Below are positions 26,123 to 35,091 of a stretch of 64,000 nt of DNA, piece by piece. Both the position numbers and the translations under genes were made by a program. How positions within the stretch are numbered: the stretch's first letter is position 1; each line of letters starts with the position of its first letter. The notes under the pieces are model-generated. The model had not been told where the DNA came from, searched no databases, and saw only the letters and a list, made by a program, of their open reading frames with translations. Source of the stretch: Simonsiella sp051414845 (GTDB lineage: Bacteria > Pseudomonadota > Gammaproteobacteria > Burkholderiales > Neisseriaceae); contig CP183313.1 in assembly GCA_051414845.1 (NCBI GenBank), positions 1,612,001 to 1,676,000 on the forward strand, given 5' to 3'.

Positions 26123-26830
26123 ATGACTCCCCACATTTCCGCAGAAAAAGGCGCATTTGCCCAAACCGTATTAATGCCGGGCGACCCACTTCGCGCCAAA
26201 TACATTGTCGAAACTTTTTTGGAAAACGCGGAACAAATCACCGCTGTGCGCAATATGTTTGGCTACACAGGCACTTACAAAGGCAAACGCATTTCCATTA
26301 TGGGACACGGTATGGGCATTCCATCTTGCTCCATTTACGCCAAAGAATTGATTACCGAATATGGTGTGAAAAACATCATTCGCGTGGGTTCGTGCGGCGC
26401 GGTGCTGGACGATGTTCACGTTCGCGATGTCGTGATTGGCATGGGCGCGTGTACCGACAGCAAAGTCAATCGCATTCGTTTCCGCGACCACGATTTTGCA
26501 GCCACAGCAGATTTTGGCATTGTGCAAGCTTTGGTTCAGGCAGCCACTGCAAACAATATTCAAGCCAAAGTGGGCAATTTGTTTTCGTCCGATTTGTTCT
26601 ACCACCCCGACACGCAAATGACGGAAACATTGCGCAAATACGGCATTTTGGGCGTGGAAATGGAAGCGGCTGGCATTTATGGCGTGGCAGCAGAATTTGG
26701 CGCGAAAGCGGCGACGATTTGCACTGTGTCCGACCACATTGTGCGCGAAGAATACACCAGCGCAGAAGAACGTCAAAACACGTTTAACGAAATGATTAAA
26801 ATTGCATTGGATGCTGCGATTACGTTGTAA
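26123..26830 (+). CDS. deoD: Purine nucleoside phosphorylase, DeoD type
   Basis: DeoD releases purine bases from nucleosides with phosphate, giving pentose-1-phosphate. The 235-residue hexameric-type sequence has MPGDPLRAKYIVETFLE, the site motif GHGMGIPSCSIYAKEL and the ribose-binding GVEMEAAGIYGVAAEFGA; the acid-base aspartate is in TVSDHIV. It is the last gene of the nucleoside block. A ribosome site AAAGGACA precedes the ATG. Confidence 0.97.
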   Translation: MTPHISAEKGAFAQTVLMPGDPLRAKYIVETFLENAEQITAVRNMFGYTGTYKGKRISIMGHGMGIPSCSIYAKELITEYGVKNIIRVGSCGAVLDDVHVRDVVIGMGACTDSKVNRIRFRDHDFAATADFGIVQALVQAATANNIQAKVGNLFSSDLFYHPDTQMTETLRKYGILGVEMEAAGIYGVAAEFGAKAATICTVSDHIVREEYTSAEERQNTFNEMIKIALDAAITL

Positions 26831-26952
26831 AGCCGTATTTTCAGGCTGCCTGAAAATAATCAAAAAACTGCTATAATGCGGCATTGCTTTTTTTAAGGCA
26901 GCCTGAATCGGTTTTCAGGCTGCCTGAAATTATTTTATTTCGGAAAATCAAA

Positions 26953-28068
26953 ATGTTGAAATTTACTTTACACAAAAAAGACGGACACGCTCGCCGCGGC
27001 ACGTTGGAACTGAATCACGGCAAAATTGAAACGCCTGTGTTTATGCCCGTTGGCACGTATGGCTCGGTCAAAGCCATGACACCGAGCGATTTACACAACA
27101 TCAAAGCACAAATTATTTTGGGCAACACTTATCATTTGTGGTTGCGCCCGGGTTTGGACGTGATTGAATGTGTTGGCGGTTTGCATCAATTTATTGGTTG
27201 GGACAAGCCTATTTTGACCGATTCGGGCGGTTTTCAGGTGTTTTCGCTGTCGGATATGCGCAAATTGACCGAAGAAGGTTGCACCTTCAAAAGCCCGATT
27301 AACGGCGATAAATTGTTCTTATCGCCCGAAATTTCCATGAAAATTCAAACGGTTTTAAATTCGGATATTGCCATGCAATTAGACGAATGCACACCAGGCG
27401 AAGCGAGCCACGAGCAAGCGCGAAAATCGTTGCAAATGTCCTTGCGTTGGGCGGAGCGCAGCAAAAAAGCGTTTGAAGATTTGAAAAATCCGAACGCGCT
27501 GTTTGGCATTGTGCAAGGCGCAATGTATGAAGATTTGCGCGAAGAATCGTTGCGCGGTTTGGAAGAGCTGGATTTCCCAGGGTTGGCGATTGGTGGTTTA
27601 TCGGTGGGCGAGCCCAAACCTGAAATGTATCGTATGCTGCGCGTGGTCGGCCCAATTTTACCCGAGCATAAACCGCATTATTTAATGGGTGTCGGTACGC
27701 CCGAAGATTTGGTTTACGGCGTGGCGCACGGCGTGGATATGTTTGACTGCGTGATGCCAACACGCAATGCGCGAAATGGCTGGCTGTTTACACGCTTTGG
27801 CGACATCAAAATCAAAAACGCAAAACATCGCCATGACACGCGCCCGTTGGACGAATCATGTACTTGTTATGTTTGCCAAAATTTCAGCCGTGCCTATTTG
27901 TATCATTTGCACAAAGTGGGCGAAATTTTGGGCGCACAACTGAACACGATTCACAATTTGCATTTTTATCAAGTGATTATGGCGGAAATGCGCGAGGCGA
28001 TTGAGCAAGGAAAATTTGCCGATTGGCAAGCGCAATTCCATGAAAATCGCGCCAAAGGGACGGATTGA
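26953..28068 (+). CDS. tgt: tRNA-guanine transglycosylase (queuine tRNA-ribosyltransferase)
   Basis: Tgt exchanges guanine 34 of certain tRNAs for the queuosine precursor preQ1. The 371-residue TIM barrel shows TDSGGFQVFSLSDMRKLTEEG, the nucleophile aspartate in VAHGVDMFDCVMPTRNARNG and the zinc site CTCYVCQNFSRAYLYHL. I take ATG 26953 as start; the frame upstream reads two uptake sequences (FLRQPE, FRLPE) and is not real coding. Confidence 0.97.
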   Translation: MLKFTLHKKDGHARRGTLELNHGKIETPVFMPVGTYGSVKAMTPSDLHNIKAQIILGNTYHLWLRPGLDVIECVGGLHQFIGWDKPILTDSGGFQVFSLSDMRKLTEEGCTFKSPINGDKLFLSPEISMKIQTVLNSDIAMQLDECTPGEASHEQARKSLQMSLRWAERSKKAFEDLKNPNALFGIVQGAMYEDLREESLRGLEELDFPGLAIGGLSVGEPKPEMYRMLRVVGPILPEHKPHYLMGVGTPEDLVYGVAHGVDMFDCVMPTRNARNGWLFTRFGDIKIKNAKHRHDTRPLDESCTCYVCQNFSRAYLYHLHKVGEILGAQLNTIHNLHFYQVIMAEMREAIEQGKFADWQAQFHENRAKGTD

Positions 28069-28072
28069 TGAT

Positions 28073-28110
28073 AAAGGCTGCCTGAAAATATTTTTCAGGC
28101 AGCCTTTTTG
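28073..28110. terminator. Bidirectional terminator from facing uptake sequences between tgt and res
   Basis: AAAGGCTGCCTGAAAA and TTTTTCAGGCAGCCTTTTTG form a stem with T-runs on both strands, placed between two convergent genes. Confidence 0.85.
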
Positions 28111-28117
28111 TTTGGCG

Positions 28118-30766
28118 TTACAACTCACTCAATTTCTGCACCACGCGATAATTCACGCCGTCAAACACCGAAAAATGTTTGTTTGCACACGCAATTTTCT
28201 GTTGTTCGTCCAACGACAATTTATCCAAATCCACACCCTCTTGAATGCCTTTGCCCGTATTTTTCGTTTCAGCGACAAAATAAACGTGTTCCGCGCCCTG
28301 CTTCACAATCGCCCAATCGGGATTGTACGCACCAATCGGCGTAGGAATTTTGAACCAACTTGGCAATTTGAAATACAACAGCACATCTTCATGATGTTCA
28401 CACGCGAGAGCAAAATCTTTTTCCGTATCAGAATCCAGCGAAATATAATCCGCAAAAATCGTTTTAGCTGAATTGTTTACCGCAAACGTGTATTGATTTT
28501 TGAAAAATTCCGCGCCGTATTGTTCCAAATATTCCCATTTCGCCAAACTTTGCGCGTAATCTTGTTCAGGCAGCCTGAAATATTCAATGCCATCAATCAT
28601 CAAACCATGCAACGCCCACCAAATTTTCTCGCTCACCAAATCAATAAACCGTTGCGGATTGCTCGCCATTTCCGCCACGCGCTCGGATTGCTGGATAATC
28701 TCAAAAATCGTTTGGCGCGTGAGTTGCGTTTTCTTTTGAATTTCTCCCAAAATATCAGGGATTTGCCATTCAAAATCCAACTCATGCGATTGGCTGTTTA
28801 ATTCTTTCGCTTCAATGCCATAAGTAATGGATTGTTCAATTTTCGCTTTTTGCACGACAATTTTCGGCTTATCAATTTTCGGCATGGCTTTCACGGCTTT
28901 ACAGGCAGCCTGAATTAACTCATCGCGTGAAAATTGCACTTCATAGCGTGTTTTGTGGCGAATTTGCTCCCAAATAGCGACAAAATGCGGGTCAAGCGTA
29001 AAACCTTTGCGATAGTTTTGCGCCGTTTTATCGCGATTATTTTTCACACCGCCGTTGGTAAATTTAATGCCGCATTCATCTTCATATTCTTTTTGCAAAT
29101 TCGCGGCGAAACTTTCGTAACTTTCATTCGGAATCACGGTCAAAATATTCACGCTTTCATCGCGTACACGCTCGCCCTGTTGGTTTACCGCCAAACGCAA
29201 ACCGCGCCCAATTTCTTGGCGTTTTTTAATCGGCGAATGCGTTTCGTTGAGTGTGCAAATTTGAAACACATTCGGATTATCCCAACCCTCTTTTAACGCG
29301 GAATGCGAAAAAATAAAACGCAATGGAAACCCAAACGACAACAATTTTTCCTTATCGCGCATAATCAAATCATACGTTTCTTCATCGGCTTTGCTGCTGC
29401 CATTGGTGTCTTTGTCTTTACCTTTGTCTTGCGAAAAATAGCCATCATGCACGCCGTCCGCGCTTTCGCCTGTTTCGCGCTCGTAAATTTCTTTGAACCA
29501 ACGCGCAAATTTACCATCGTTACGATAATTTGCTACTTTATCAATAAAAAACAAAGACAAAACTTTAATCCCGCGCGGATTGAGTTTTTTCTCATTTTTC
29601 AAATGCTCTTTAATCGTGCATTCTATTTGCTTTTTCATGATTTCATCGCGCAAGGCATCTTGGTCTTCGCCCTTGGTAACGATTTGTCCATTAGAAAAAG
29701 CGATTTGCTCTTGTTCAGCATCAATGCCCTCAACTAAAAAGCCATAACGATAGCTTTCGTTGCCGCCCGATTTATCAAACAAATCATCGCCTTGTTTTTT
29801 CAGGCTGCTACTTTGCACGGTTACCACTTTTTTCTTCATTTCTTTTTTATCATTGAAATGAATTTCCACTTTCGCTTTCAGGCTGCCTTTACCTTGCACA
29901 ATTTCTTTCAACACCACATACGCGCCGTTCACATCATTTTTCGCCAACACGGGTTCAACCACGATTTGTTTCACCAATTTTTGCTGATACGCTTCAATCG
30001 GATTTAAGCTGTAAATTTTGTGATACGGATTTTTGTGCGTTGCCGAATAACGCAATACAAACAAAGGATTTAACTTGTCAATCGCCTGTTTTGCCAAGTC
30101 GGTTTCCATATTTTGTGGCTCGTCAATGATGACAATCGGGCGCGTTTCGCGAATGTGCTCAATAGGCGCAACGCCGCTTTCATTCACGCGGTTAATCACA
30201 TTGACGTTTTTGCTATCTTTATCGTCTTCGCTATCTTTTTTGAACGCGTCAATGTTTATAATCAAAATTTCAATTTCATTGCTGCTGGCAAAATTTTTCA
30301 GCGCATTCAAACGGTCGCTGCTGTACACCTGCGAATGAAAAACCGCGCCGTCAAAGGCTGCCTGAAAATGCTCCGTCATGGCGCGAATGCTTTGCTTCAC
30401 GCCTTCACGGATTGCCACGCTCGGCACGACAATTACGAACTTTTTCCAGCCATATTGTTGATTTAGCTGAAAAATGGTTCGAAGATAAACATAGGTTTTA
30501 CCCGTTCCCGTTTCCATTTCCACGGTAAAATTCATACCGTATTGCCCGATTTCGGTTTCAGGCTGCCTGAAATCTTTTTGCACCGTGTTCAGATTTTTGC
30601 CAATTTCATCGTGTACCAAACGCAATACATTTGGCACAGACAAACCATCGTACTGCGCCGTTAATTCAAAATCCGCCTGCGCGTGATTCGGCTCGCCCTG
30701 AAACAAACGCACCACTGCATTTACGGCATTCATCTGATATTCTTGATTTTCAAATTTCAATTGCAT
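28118..30766 (-). CDS. res: Type III restriction endonuclease, Res subunit
   Basis: Res is the helicase and nuclease subunit of a type III restriction system and needs Mod to act. The 882-residue protein has the superfamily 2 motor (METGTGKTYVYLRTIF near residue 83, DEPQNME near 217, and the late helicase motif GRGLRLAVNQQGERVRDESV) and a C-terminal PD-(D/E)XK-type nuclease (YNPDWAIVKQ ... FVAETKNTGKG). It lies 12 bases after mod in the same direction. The frame is intact. Confidence 0.95.
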   Translation of the reverse strand: MQLKFENQEYQMNAVNAVVRLFQGEPNHAQADFELTAQYDGLSVPNVLRLVHDEIGKNLNTVQKDFRQPETEIGQYGMNFTVEMETGTGKTYVYLRTIFQLNQQYGWKKFVIVVPSVAIREGVKQSIRAMTEHFQAAFDGAVFHSQVYSSDRLNALKNFASSNEIEILIINIDAFKKDSEDDKDSKNVNVINRVNESGVAPIEHIRETRPIVIIDEPQNMETDLAKQAIDKLNPLFVLRYSATHKNPYHKIYSLNPIEAYQQKLVKQIVVEPVLAKNDVNGAYVVLKEIVQGKGSLKAKVEIHFNDKKEMKKKVVTVQSSSLKKQGDDLFDKSGGNESYRYGFLVEGIDAEQEQIAFSNGQIVTKGEDQDALRDEIMKKQIECTIKEHLKNEKKLNPRGIKVLSLFFIDKVANYRNDGKFARWFKEIYERETGESADGVHDGYFSQDKGKDKDTNGSSKADEETYDLIMRDKEKLLSFGFPLRFIFSHSALKEGWDNPNVFQICTLNETHSPIKKRQEIGRGLRLAVNQQGERVRDESVNILTVIPNESYESFAANLQKEYEDECGIKFTNGGVKNNRDKTAQNYRKGFTLDPHFVAIWEQIRHKTRYEVQFSRDELIQAACKAVKAMPKIDKPKIVVQKAKIEQSITYGIEAKELNSQSHELDFEWQIPDILGEIQKKTQLTRQTIFEIIQQSERVAEMASNPQRFIDLVSEKIWWALHGLMIDGIEYFRLPEQDYAQSLAKWEYLEQYGAEFFKNQYTFAVNNSAKTIFADYISLDSDTEKDFALACEHHEDVLLYFKLPSWFKIPTPIGAYNPDWAIVKQGAEHVYFVAETKNTGKGIQEGVDLDKLSLDEQQKIACANKHFSVFDGVNYRVVQKLSEL

Positions 30767-30778
30767 GATTTACCCCAA

Positions 30779-32839
30779 TCACAGCGTTTCAAACACAACA
30801 CCAGCGTCTTTGCATTGCAGCGCGGCATTGGCTTTCATCGCGTCATTGCCAGCGAAAATTTTGTCCAGCGCAAACACTTTAACGGGCGATTTTGCCAACA
30901 CATTTTGCAACAAATCCGCGCTAAACGTTTCCAGCAACAACGCCGTTTTGCGGCTGCCGTTTGGCTTGCTCAACCAATACACACTGCCTGAATATTCCAT
31001 GCAATCAGTCAGTTGAAAGCCCAAACGCAATGCCAATTCATACGCCATATTTTCAGGCAGCGCGTGCGGCGCGACCACGTCTTGATAGTGTTCCATTTGC
31101 GCGACCAAATCGCCCACTTCACGATTTTGTGGATTTTGCCATTGTTTGAAATTGCTTTCGGCTAATTTGAACACTTTGAAACCTGTGTCCACGCTTTGAT
31201 TGTCTTTCAGGCTGCCTGAAATTTGGCTGCCTGCGCGGCGAATGCGTTCTTTGGCGATTTCGGCGATATTTCTATCAATATTCAAAGAGTTGCATAATTC
31301 TATTGCTTCTTTATTATCTTCTTTAATAATTTCTGGTAACTGAATTGCAATAAATCTCCTATTCCCATTTGTTGCGATATTTGCATTCATTACCGCTTGT
31401 GCAGTTGTGCCGCTACCAGTAAAAAAATCCAATACGATACTATCGTCATCAGTAAAATGAAAAATTAGCTTTTCTATCAACTCAACTGGTTTTACAGTTT
31501 CAAAACCATGTTCTTGTTGGAATAAATTAAAAACAGTAGCTTTTCCTGTTTCACTTGTGCCAACCGTATCTGAAAAGTTAATCCATAATGGATAATGTGA
31601 TTCCCCTACTTCATCATCGGCATAAATATTTCTCCAAGCTGTATTATTTTTAATGAATACATCTTCTAATTTTTCTAATTCTTTTGCTGTATCACTACCG
31701 ATTGTCCATCTGTTACCACTTCTAGGATAAACACCTAGAATTGGGAAAACCATTTTTTCAGAACGTTTGATACCTGTATTTTTTCTCTGTTGAATTTCTT
31801 CCACACGATACTTCCGTCCATTTTTAACTAATGGATATTCTTTTTCTTCTTTTACTTCTAAACGAAAAGGACTATGTTCTTGTAATGGAATTTTTCCATA
31901 AATATAAATATATTCATCAGATTTTTGAGTTTTGAACTTTGCTGAACCTGCATTCATTGCTTTTGTTGTAGCAATCCACGAAGCCATACCATAAAAATTC
32001 TCCGCCCCAAACACTTCATCACACAATAATTTCAACTGCGCCTGTTCGTTGTCGTCAATGCTGATAAAAATCACGCCGTCTTCCGAGAGCAGCGTTTTCG
32101 CCAAATGCAAGCGCGGCAACATCATATTCAGCCAGTTGCTGTGATAGTATCCGCTGTCTTTGCTGTTTTGGCGCAATGCCCCTTGAAATACGCCATCGCG
32201 TTTCAGGTAGCCTTCTGTGTCTTTGTCGCCCACGCGTTTGGCGTATTCATCGCGGGTTTCTGAAAATTTGTCGGGATAAATAAAGCTGTCTTTGCCTGTG
32301 TTGTAGGGCGGGTCAATGTAAATCATTTTGACGCTGCCTGCGTAAGCTTTTTGCAGGATTTTCAAGGCTTCCATGTTTTCCGCTTCAATAAACACGTTTT
32401 GCGTGGTATCAAAATCCACGCTTTCGGCTGGGCAGGGAATCAGGGTGTTGAAAGTGGGAGTTTGCAAGGCGCGATAAGCAGCGGTTTTGCCTGCCCAGTT
32501 GAGTTGGTAGCGTTCGTTGCTGTCGCAAAGATTGTCCGCTCCCAAAATGAGTTTGAGTTTTTCAAAATCAATTTGGTTTTCGCAGAATATTTCAGGGAAA
32601 AGTTGTTTGATTTGTTGTAATTTTTCGTTGATAAGCGTTTGATTATTTGTTATAATTTCGGTTCGGTTCGGTTCGGTTCGGTTCGGTTCGGTTCGGTTGT
32701 CATAATTGCGTCCTATTGTATGATGAATAGCGTTCAAGCTGCCTGAAAAAATTTCAGGCAGCTTTATCATGTGCATTGAAACGCAAGATTTTAGCGATTT
32801 TGTTGGTATTTGCCTACCAAAATATTGGCTAAAAATCAA
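30779..32839 (-). CDS. mod: Type III DNA methyltransferase, Mod subunit, with phase-variable repeat tract
   Basis: Mod methylates adenine and gives the system its specificity. Motifs are DPPYNTGKDSF (motif IV) and DFFTGSGTTAQAV (motif I), the order typical of beta-class type III enzymes, with the recognition domain between them. That middle part (about 31270-31975) is much richer in A/T than the ends, a sign of exchanged recognition domains. Eight CCGAA pentamers lie near the 5' end. The open frame reaches ATG 32839, but the best start is ATG 32703, with AGGA seven bases ahead, and that ATG is out of frame with the gene at eight repeats (stop after 17 codons). The gene therefore looks OFF in this copy. 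Confidence 0.93.
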   Translation of the reverse strand: MIFSQYFGRQIPTKSLKSCVSMHMIKLPEIFSGSLNAIHHTIGRNYDNRTEPNRTEPNRTEIITNNQTLINEKLQQIKQLFPEIFCENQIDFEKLKLILGADNLCDSNERYQLNWAGKTAAYRALQTPTFNTLIPCPAESVDFDTTQNVFIEAENMEALKILQKAYAGSVKMIYIDPPYNTGKDSFIYPDKFSETRDEYAKRVGDKDTEGYLKRDGVFQGALRQNSKDSGYYHSNWLNMMLPRLHLAKTLLSEDGVIFISIDDNEQAQLKLLCDEVFGAENFYGMASWIATTKAMNAGSAKFKTQKSDEYIYIYGKIPLQEHSPFRLEVKEEKEYPLVKNGRKYRVEEIQQRKNTGIKRSEKMVFPILGVYPRSGNRWTIGSDTAKELEKLEDVFIKNNTAWRNIYADDEVGESHYPLWINFSDTVGTSETGKATVFNLFQQEHGFETVKPVELIEKLIFHFTDDDSIVLDFFTGSGTTAQAVMNANIATNGNRRFIAIQLPEIIKEDNKEAIELCNSLNIDRNIAEIAKERIRRAGSQISGSLKDNQSVDTGFKVFKLAESNFKQWQNPQNREVGDLVAQMEHYQDVVAPHALPENMAYELALRLGFQLTDCMEYSGSVYWLSKPNGSRKTALLLETFSADLLQNVLAKSPVKVFALDKIFAGNDAMKANAALQCKDAGVVFETL
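32657..32696 (-). repeat. Pentanucleotide tract, eight CCGAA units, in mod
   Basis: Eight perfect TTCGG units on the plus strand (CCGAA in the coding direction) begin four bases after the ATG at 32703. Because the unit is five bases, each gain or loss changes the frame. From ATG 32703 the downstream frame is open when the count is 7 or 10 and closed at 8 or 9. Confidence 0.93.
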
Positions 32840-32879
32840 GTCGTTTCAGGCTGCCTGAAATGGGTATGGTCGCAGAATT

Positions 32880-32985
32880 GAAAAAAGCATGACGGCGTTG
32901 CCAACGCCCTTATGTACTACTCGTACACGGTGGGCGTTGTCGCTTTGTGCTGCATTTTCACTTCTAGGACAATACGAAGAATGTT
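32880..32985. repeat. GTTGCC...TTGTC dispersed repeat, copy 2
   Basis: The sequence GACGGCGTTGCCAACGCCCTT ... CGTACACGGTGGGCGTTGTCGC ends in TTTTCACTTCTAGGACAATACGA. The two inner arms GTTGCCAACGCCC and GGGCGTTGTCGC pair. It shares its right end with copy 3 at 34408. Confidence 0.65.
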
Positions 32986-33094
32986 GGCTTGGAAAACCGC
33001 CTTACGATGATGTTATTTTAGGAAGGCTATGATTTCAGGCTGCCTGAAACCGTTATATAATCCGTCTCACTTTGCTTTTTAAAATTTGAAAATA

Positions 33095-34333
33095 ATGAAA
33101 AAATTATCTGTTTTGCTGTTGAGCGTGTGTTTCGTTGCGCCTGTGATGAGTTTTGCTAATCCTGCTTCGGATGTGAAGCTGAACGATGTGCGCCAAGCGA
33201 TTGAGGCGGCGCAGAAGGATTTGCGCGAGAAGGAAAAGGCGCAAAAGGAAACACAGGCGAAATTGGAGCAAACGCGCATGGCGTTGGAGAAAATTCAGCG
33301 TGAATTGGAGGAATTGAACCGCCAGCAGCAGGATGCTTGGAATAAGTTGCAGGATTTGCAGGCGCGTTTGACGCAGTTGCAAACGGAAATTGCAGGCACC
33401 AAAGCGCAGGTGTCGCGTTTGTTGATTGCCAATTATAAGAATCGTCGCCCGAATGCGGTGGTGTTGTTTTTGAAAAATGCTGACCCGAATCAGAAAAGCC
33501 GTTTTTTGAATTACACGCGTTATATCAATGAATCAAATGACCGCGTGCTGAAATTGCTTGCTGAGCAACAGCAGGAATTGGGCAAGCAGGAAGCTGCGAT
33601 TAATACGGAGTTGGAGCGTTTGCGTACGCTGACTTTGGCGCAACAGAAAAAGTTGCGCGAATTGGGGCAAAACCGCAGCCAAGCGCAAACAGTAAGCCGT
33701 CAGTTGAATGCGGATATCAACCGCCAGAGGGAGAATTTGGCGAAGTTGCGCGAAGATGAGCAGCGTTTGAATAGCGTAATTGCAGGCATTAGTGCGCGTC
33801 GTGGCGCGGAGCAAAAGGCGCAAGCGGATAATCGTAGCCAAGAGGCGAAAAAACGGGCGGAACAAGCGAAAAATAATAGTGGTTTAACCCAAGAAGATTT
33901 GGCGTTCAACGGCGAGAATGCGGCGACGAATAACACAAATGCGGCAAATAGTTTGAGCAAACGCCAAGGTCGTTTGCCCATGCCTGCACAAGGTAAGGTA
34001 AAAGGCACATTTGGCAGCGCGCGCGAAAGCGGTGGCACATGGCGTGGCTTATTTATTGAAACTGCGCCAACCAGCGTACAATCGATTGCGGAGGGCAGCG
34101 TGTCGTATGCGGCGAATTTGCCAGGCTATGGCAATACGGTGATTGTTGACCATGGCTCGGGTTATATGTCGGTATATACAGGTTTAAGCCGCATTGGTGT
34201 ACGCGAAGGCAGCCAAGTGAGCAATGGTCAAAATATTGGTATGAGCGGCAAATTGCCTGCAGGCGAAGAGGGGGTTTATTTTGAATTGCGCTATCGCAAT
34301 CAGGCGATGAATCCGCGCTCTTGGGTGAAGTAA
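33095..34333 (+). CDS. EnvC-like murein hydrolase activator (degenerate M23/LytM)
   Basis: EnvC-type proteins sit in the periplasm and switch on amidases that split septal peptidoglycan. This 412-residue protein has a signal peptide (MKKLSVLLLSVCFVAPVMSFA), a long coiled coil (about residues 25-245, rich in E, K, Q and R) and a C-terminal LytM domain. The domain lacks the zinc histidines of active enzymes (VDHGSGYMSVYTGL instead of an HxxxD pair, and FELRY instead of HxH), which is what EnvC also shows. ATG 33095 is preferred over the TTG at 33086. Confidence 0.87.
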   Translation: MKKLSVLLLSVCFVAPVMSFANPASDVKLNDVRQAIEAAQKDLREKEKAQKETQAKLEQTRMALEKIQRELEELNRQQQDAWNKLQDLQARLTQLQTEIAGTKAQVSRLLIANYKNRRPNAVVLFLKNADPNQKSRFLNYTRYINESNDRVLKLLAEQQQELGKQEAAINTELERLRTLTLAQQKKLRELGQNRSQAQTVSRQLNADINRQRENLAKLREDEQRLNSVIAGISARRGAEQKAQADNRSQEAKKRAEQAKNNSGLTQEDLAFNGENAATNNTNAANSLSKRQGRLPMPAQGKVKGTFGSARESGGTWRGLFIETAPTSVQSIAEGSVSYAANLPGYGNTVIVDHGSGYMSVYTGLSRIGVREGSQVSNGQNIGMSGKLPAGEEGVYFELRYRNQAMNPRSWVK

Positions 34334-34403
34334 TGATGTTTTTCAGGCAGCCTGAAACGTGCATGATGAACACATGTTTTCAGGCAGCCTGAAATCTATA
34401 GTG

Positions 34404-34508
34404 AATTCAATTTAAACCAGTACAGCGTTGCAACGTCCTGATGTGTTTTCACATACGGCGGACGTTGTTGCTTTGTACTGCTTTTTCACTTCTACGACTA
34501 TACGACAT
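34404..34508. repeat. GTTGCC...TTGTC dispersed repeat, copy 3
   Basis: The core reads CAGTACAGCGTTGCAACGTCC ... GGCGGACGTTGTTGCTTTGTACTG, then TTTTTCACTTCTACGACTATACGA. The inner arms AACGTCC and GGACGTT pair. It lies directly before dgkA and may carry or separate its promoter. Confidence 0.65.
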
Positions 34509-34526
34509 AGATAAGGTGAAGAAAAA

Positions 34527-34910
34527 ATGGAAAACAAGCAAACAAAAGCCAATGAATTAAAGGGAAAAACAGGCTTTCAACGCATTATCAATGCGTCGAA
34601 CTATTCGCGCGATGGTTTGCAGGCAGCTTGGCAAAATGAAACGGCATTTCGGCAATTGGTGATGTTGCATGGTATATTGTTTGTGCTGGTGTGGCTGCCT
34701 GATTTTGGCGACAACACGCGCATGATTTTGATTGCGGCGTCGTTTTTATCCTTGATTGTGGAATTGTTTAACACAGGCTTGGAAGCGGTGGTGGACTATA
34801 TTTCTTTGGACATTCATCCTCTGGCAAAACGCGCCAAAGATGTTGGCTCGGCAGCGCAGATGTTGGCTTTGATTTTATTGGCTGTTTTGTGGCTAATCGC
34901 TTTATTTTAA
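34527..34910 (+). CDS. dgkA: Diacylglycerol kinase
   Basis: DgkA is a small trimeric inner-membrane enzyme that returns diacylglycerol, a by-product of periplasmic glucan or lipid modification, to phosphatidic acid. The 127-residue protein has three helices and the signature ELFNTGLEAVVDYISLD with the catalytic glutamate and asparagine, then the usual AKDVGSAAQM block. It is bracketed by two copies of the same dispersed repeat. Confidence 0.95.
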   Translation: MENKQTKANELKGKTGFQRIINASNYSRDGLQAAWQNETAFRQLVMLHGILFVLVWLPDFGDNTRMILIAASFLSLIVELFNTGLEAVVDYISLDIHPLAKRAKDVGSAAQMLALILLAVLWLIALF

Positions 34911-34917
34911 ATATCGT

Positions 34918-35013
34918 CGCTTAAAATGAAAAATACGACTGCGTTGCCAGCTTCCTTATGCACTGATGTACACAGAGCTAGCTGTTGCCTTGTCCTATTT
35001 TTATTTTAAACAA
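34918..35013. repeat. GTTGCC...TTGTCC dispersed repeat, copy 4
   Basis: TTAAAATGAAAAATACGACTG ... CGTTGCCAGC ... TGTACACAGAGCTAGCTGTTGCCTTGTCC, closing with TTTTATTTTAAA. Its ends TTAAAA / TTTTAA are inverted, as in copy 1. Confidence 0.65.
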
Positions 35014-35033
35014 CTATTATTGATATGGATAAA

Positions 35034-35066
35034 AAAACCCGATAATGCTGAGTTATCGGGTTTTGT
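35034..35066. terminator. Bidirectional terminator between dgkA and dksA
   Basis: AAAACCCGATAA and TTATCGGGTTTT form a 12-base perfect stem around TGCTGAG, with A and T runs giving termination on both strands. Confidence 0.92.
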
Positions 35067-35091
35067 TTTATGCTTTTCAGGCTGCCTGAAA

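Noticed and set aside
29303..29737. Long open frames on the strand opposite res, mod, uvrD and aceE
   Set aside because: They mirror real genes, have no ribosome sites and give low-complexity, His/Phe-rich products.
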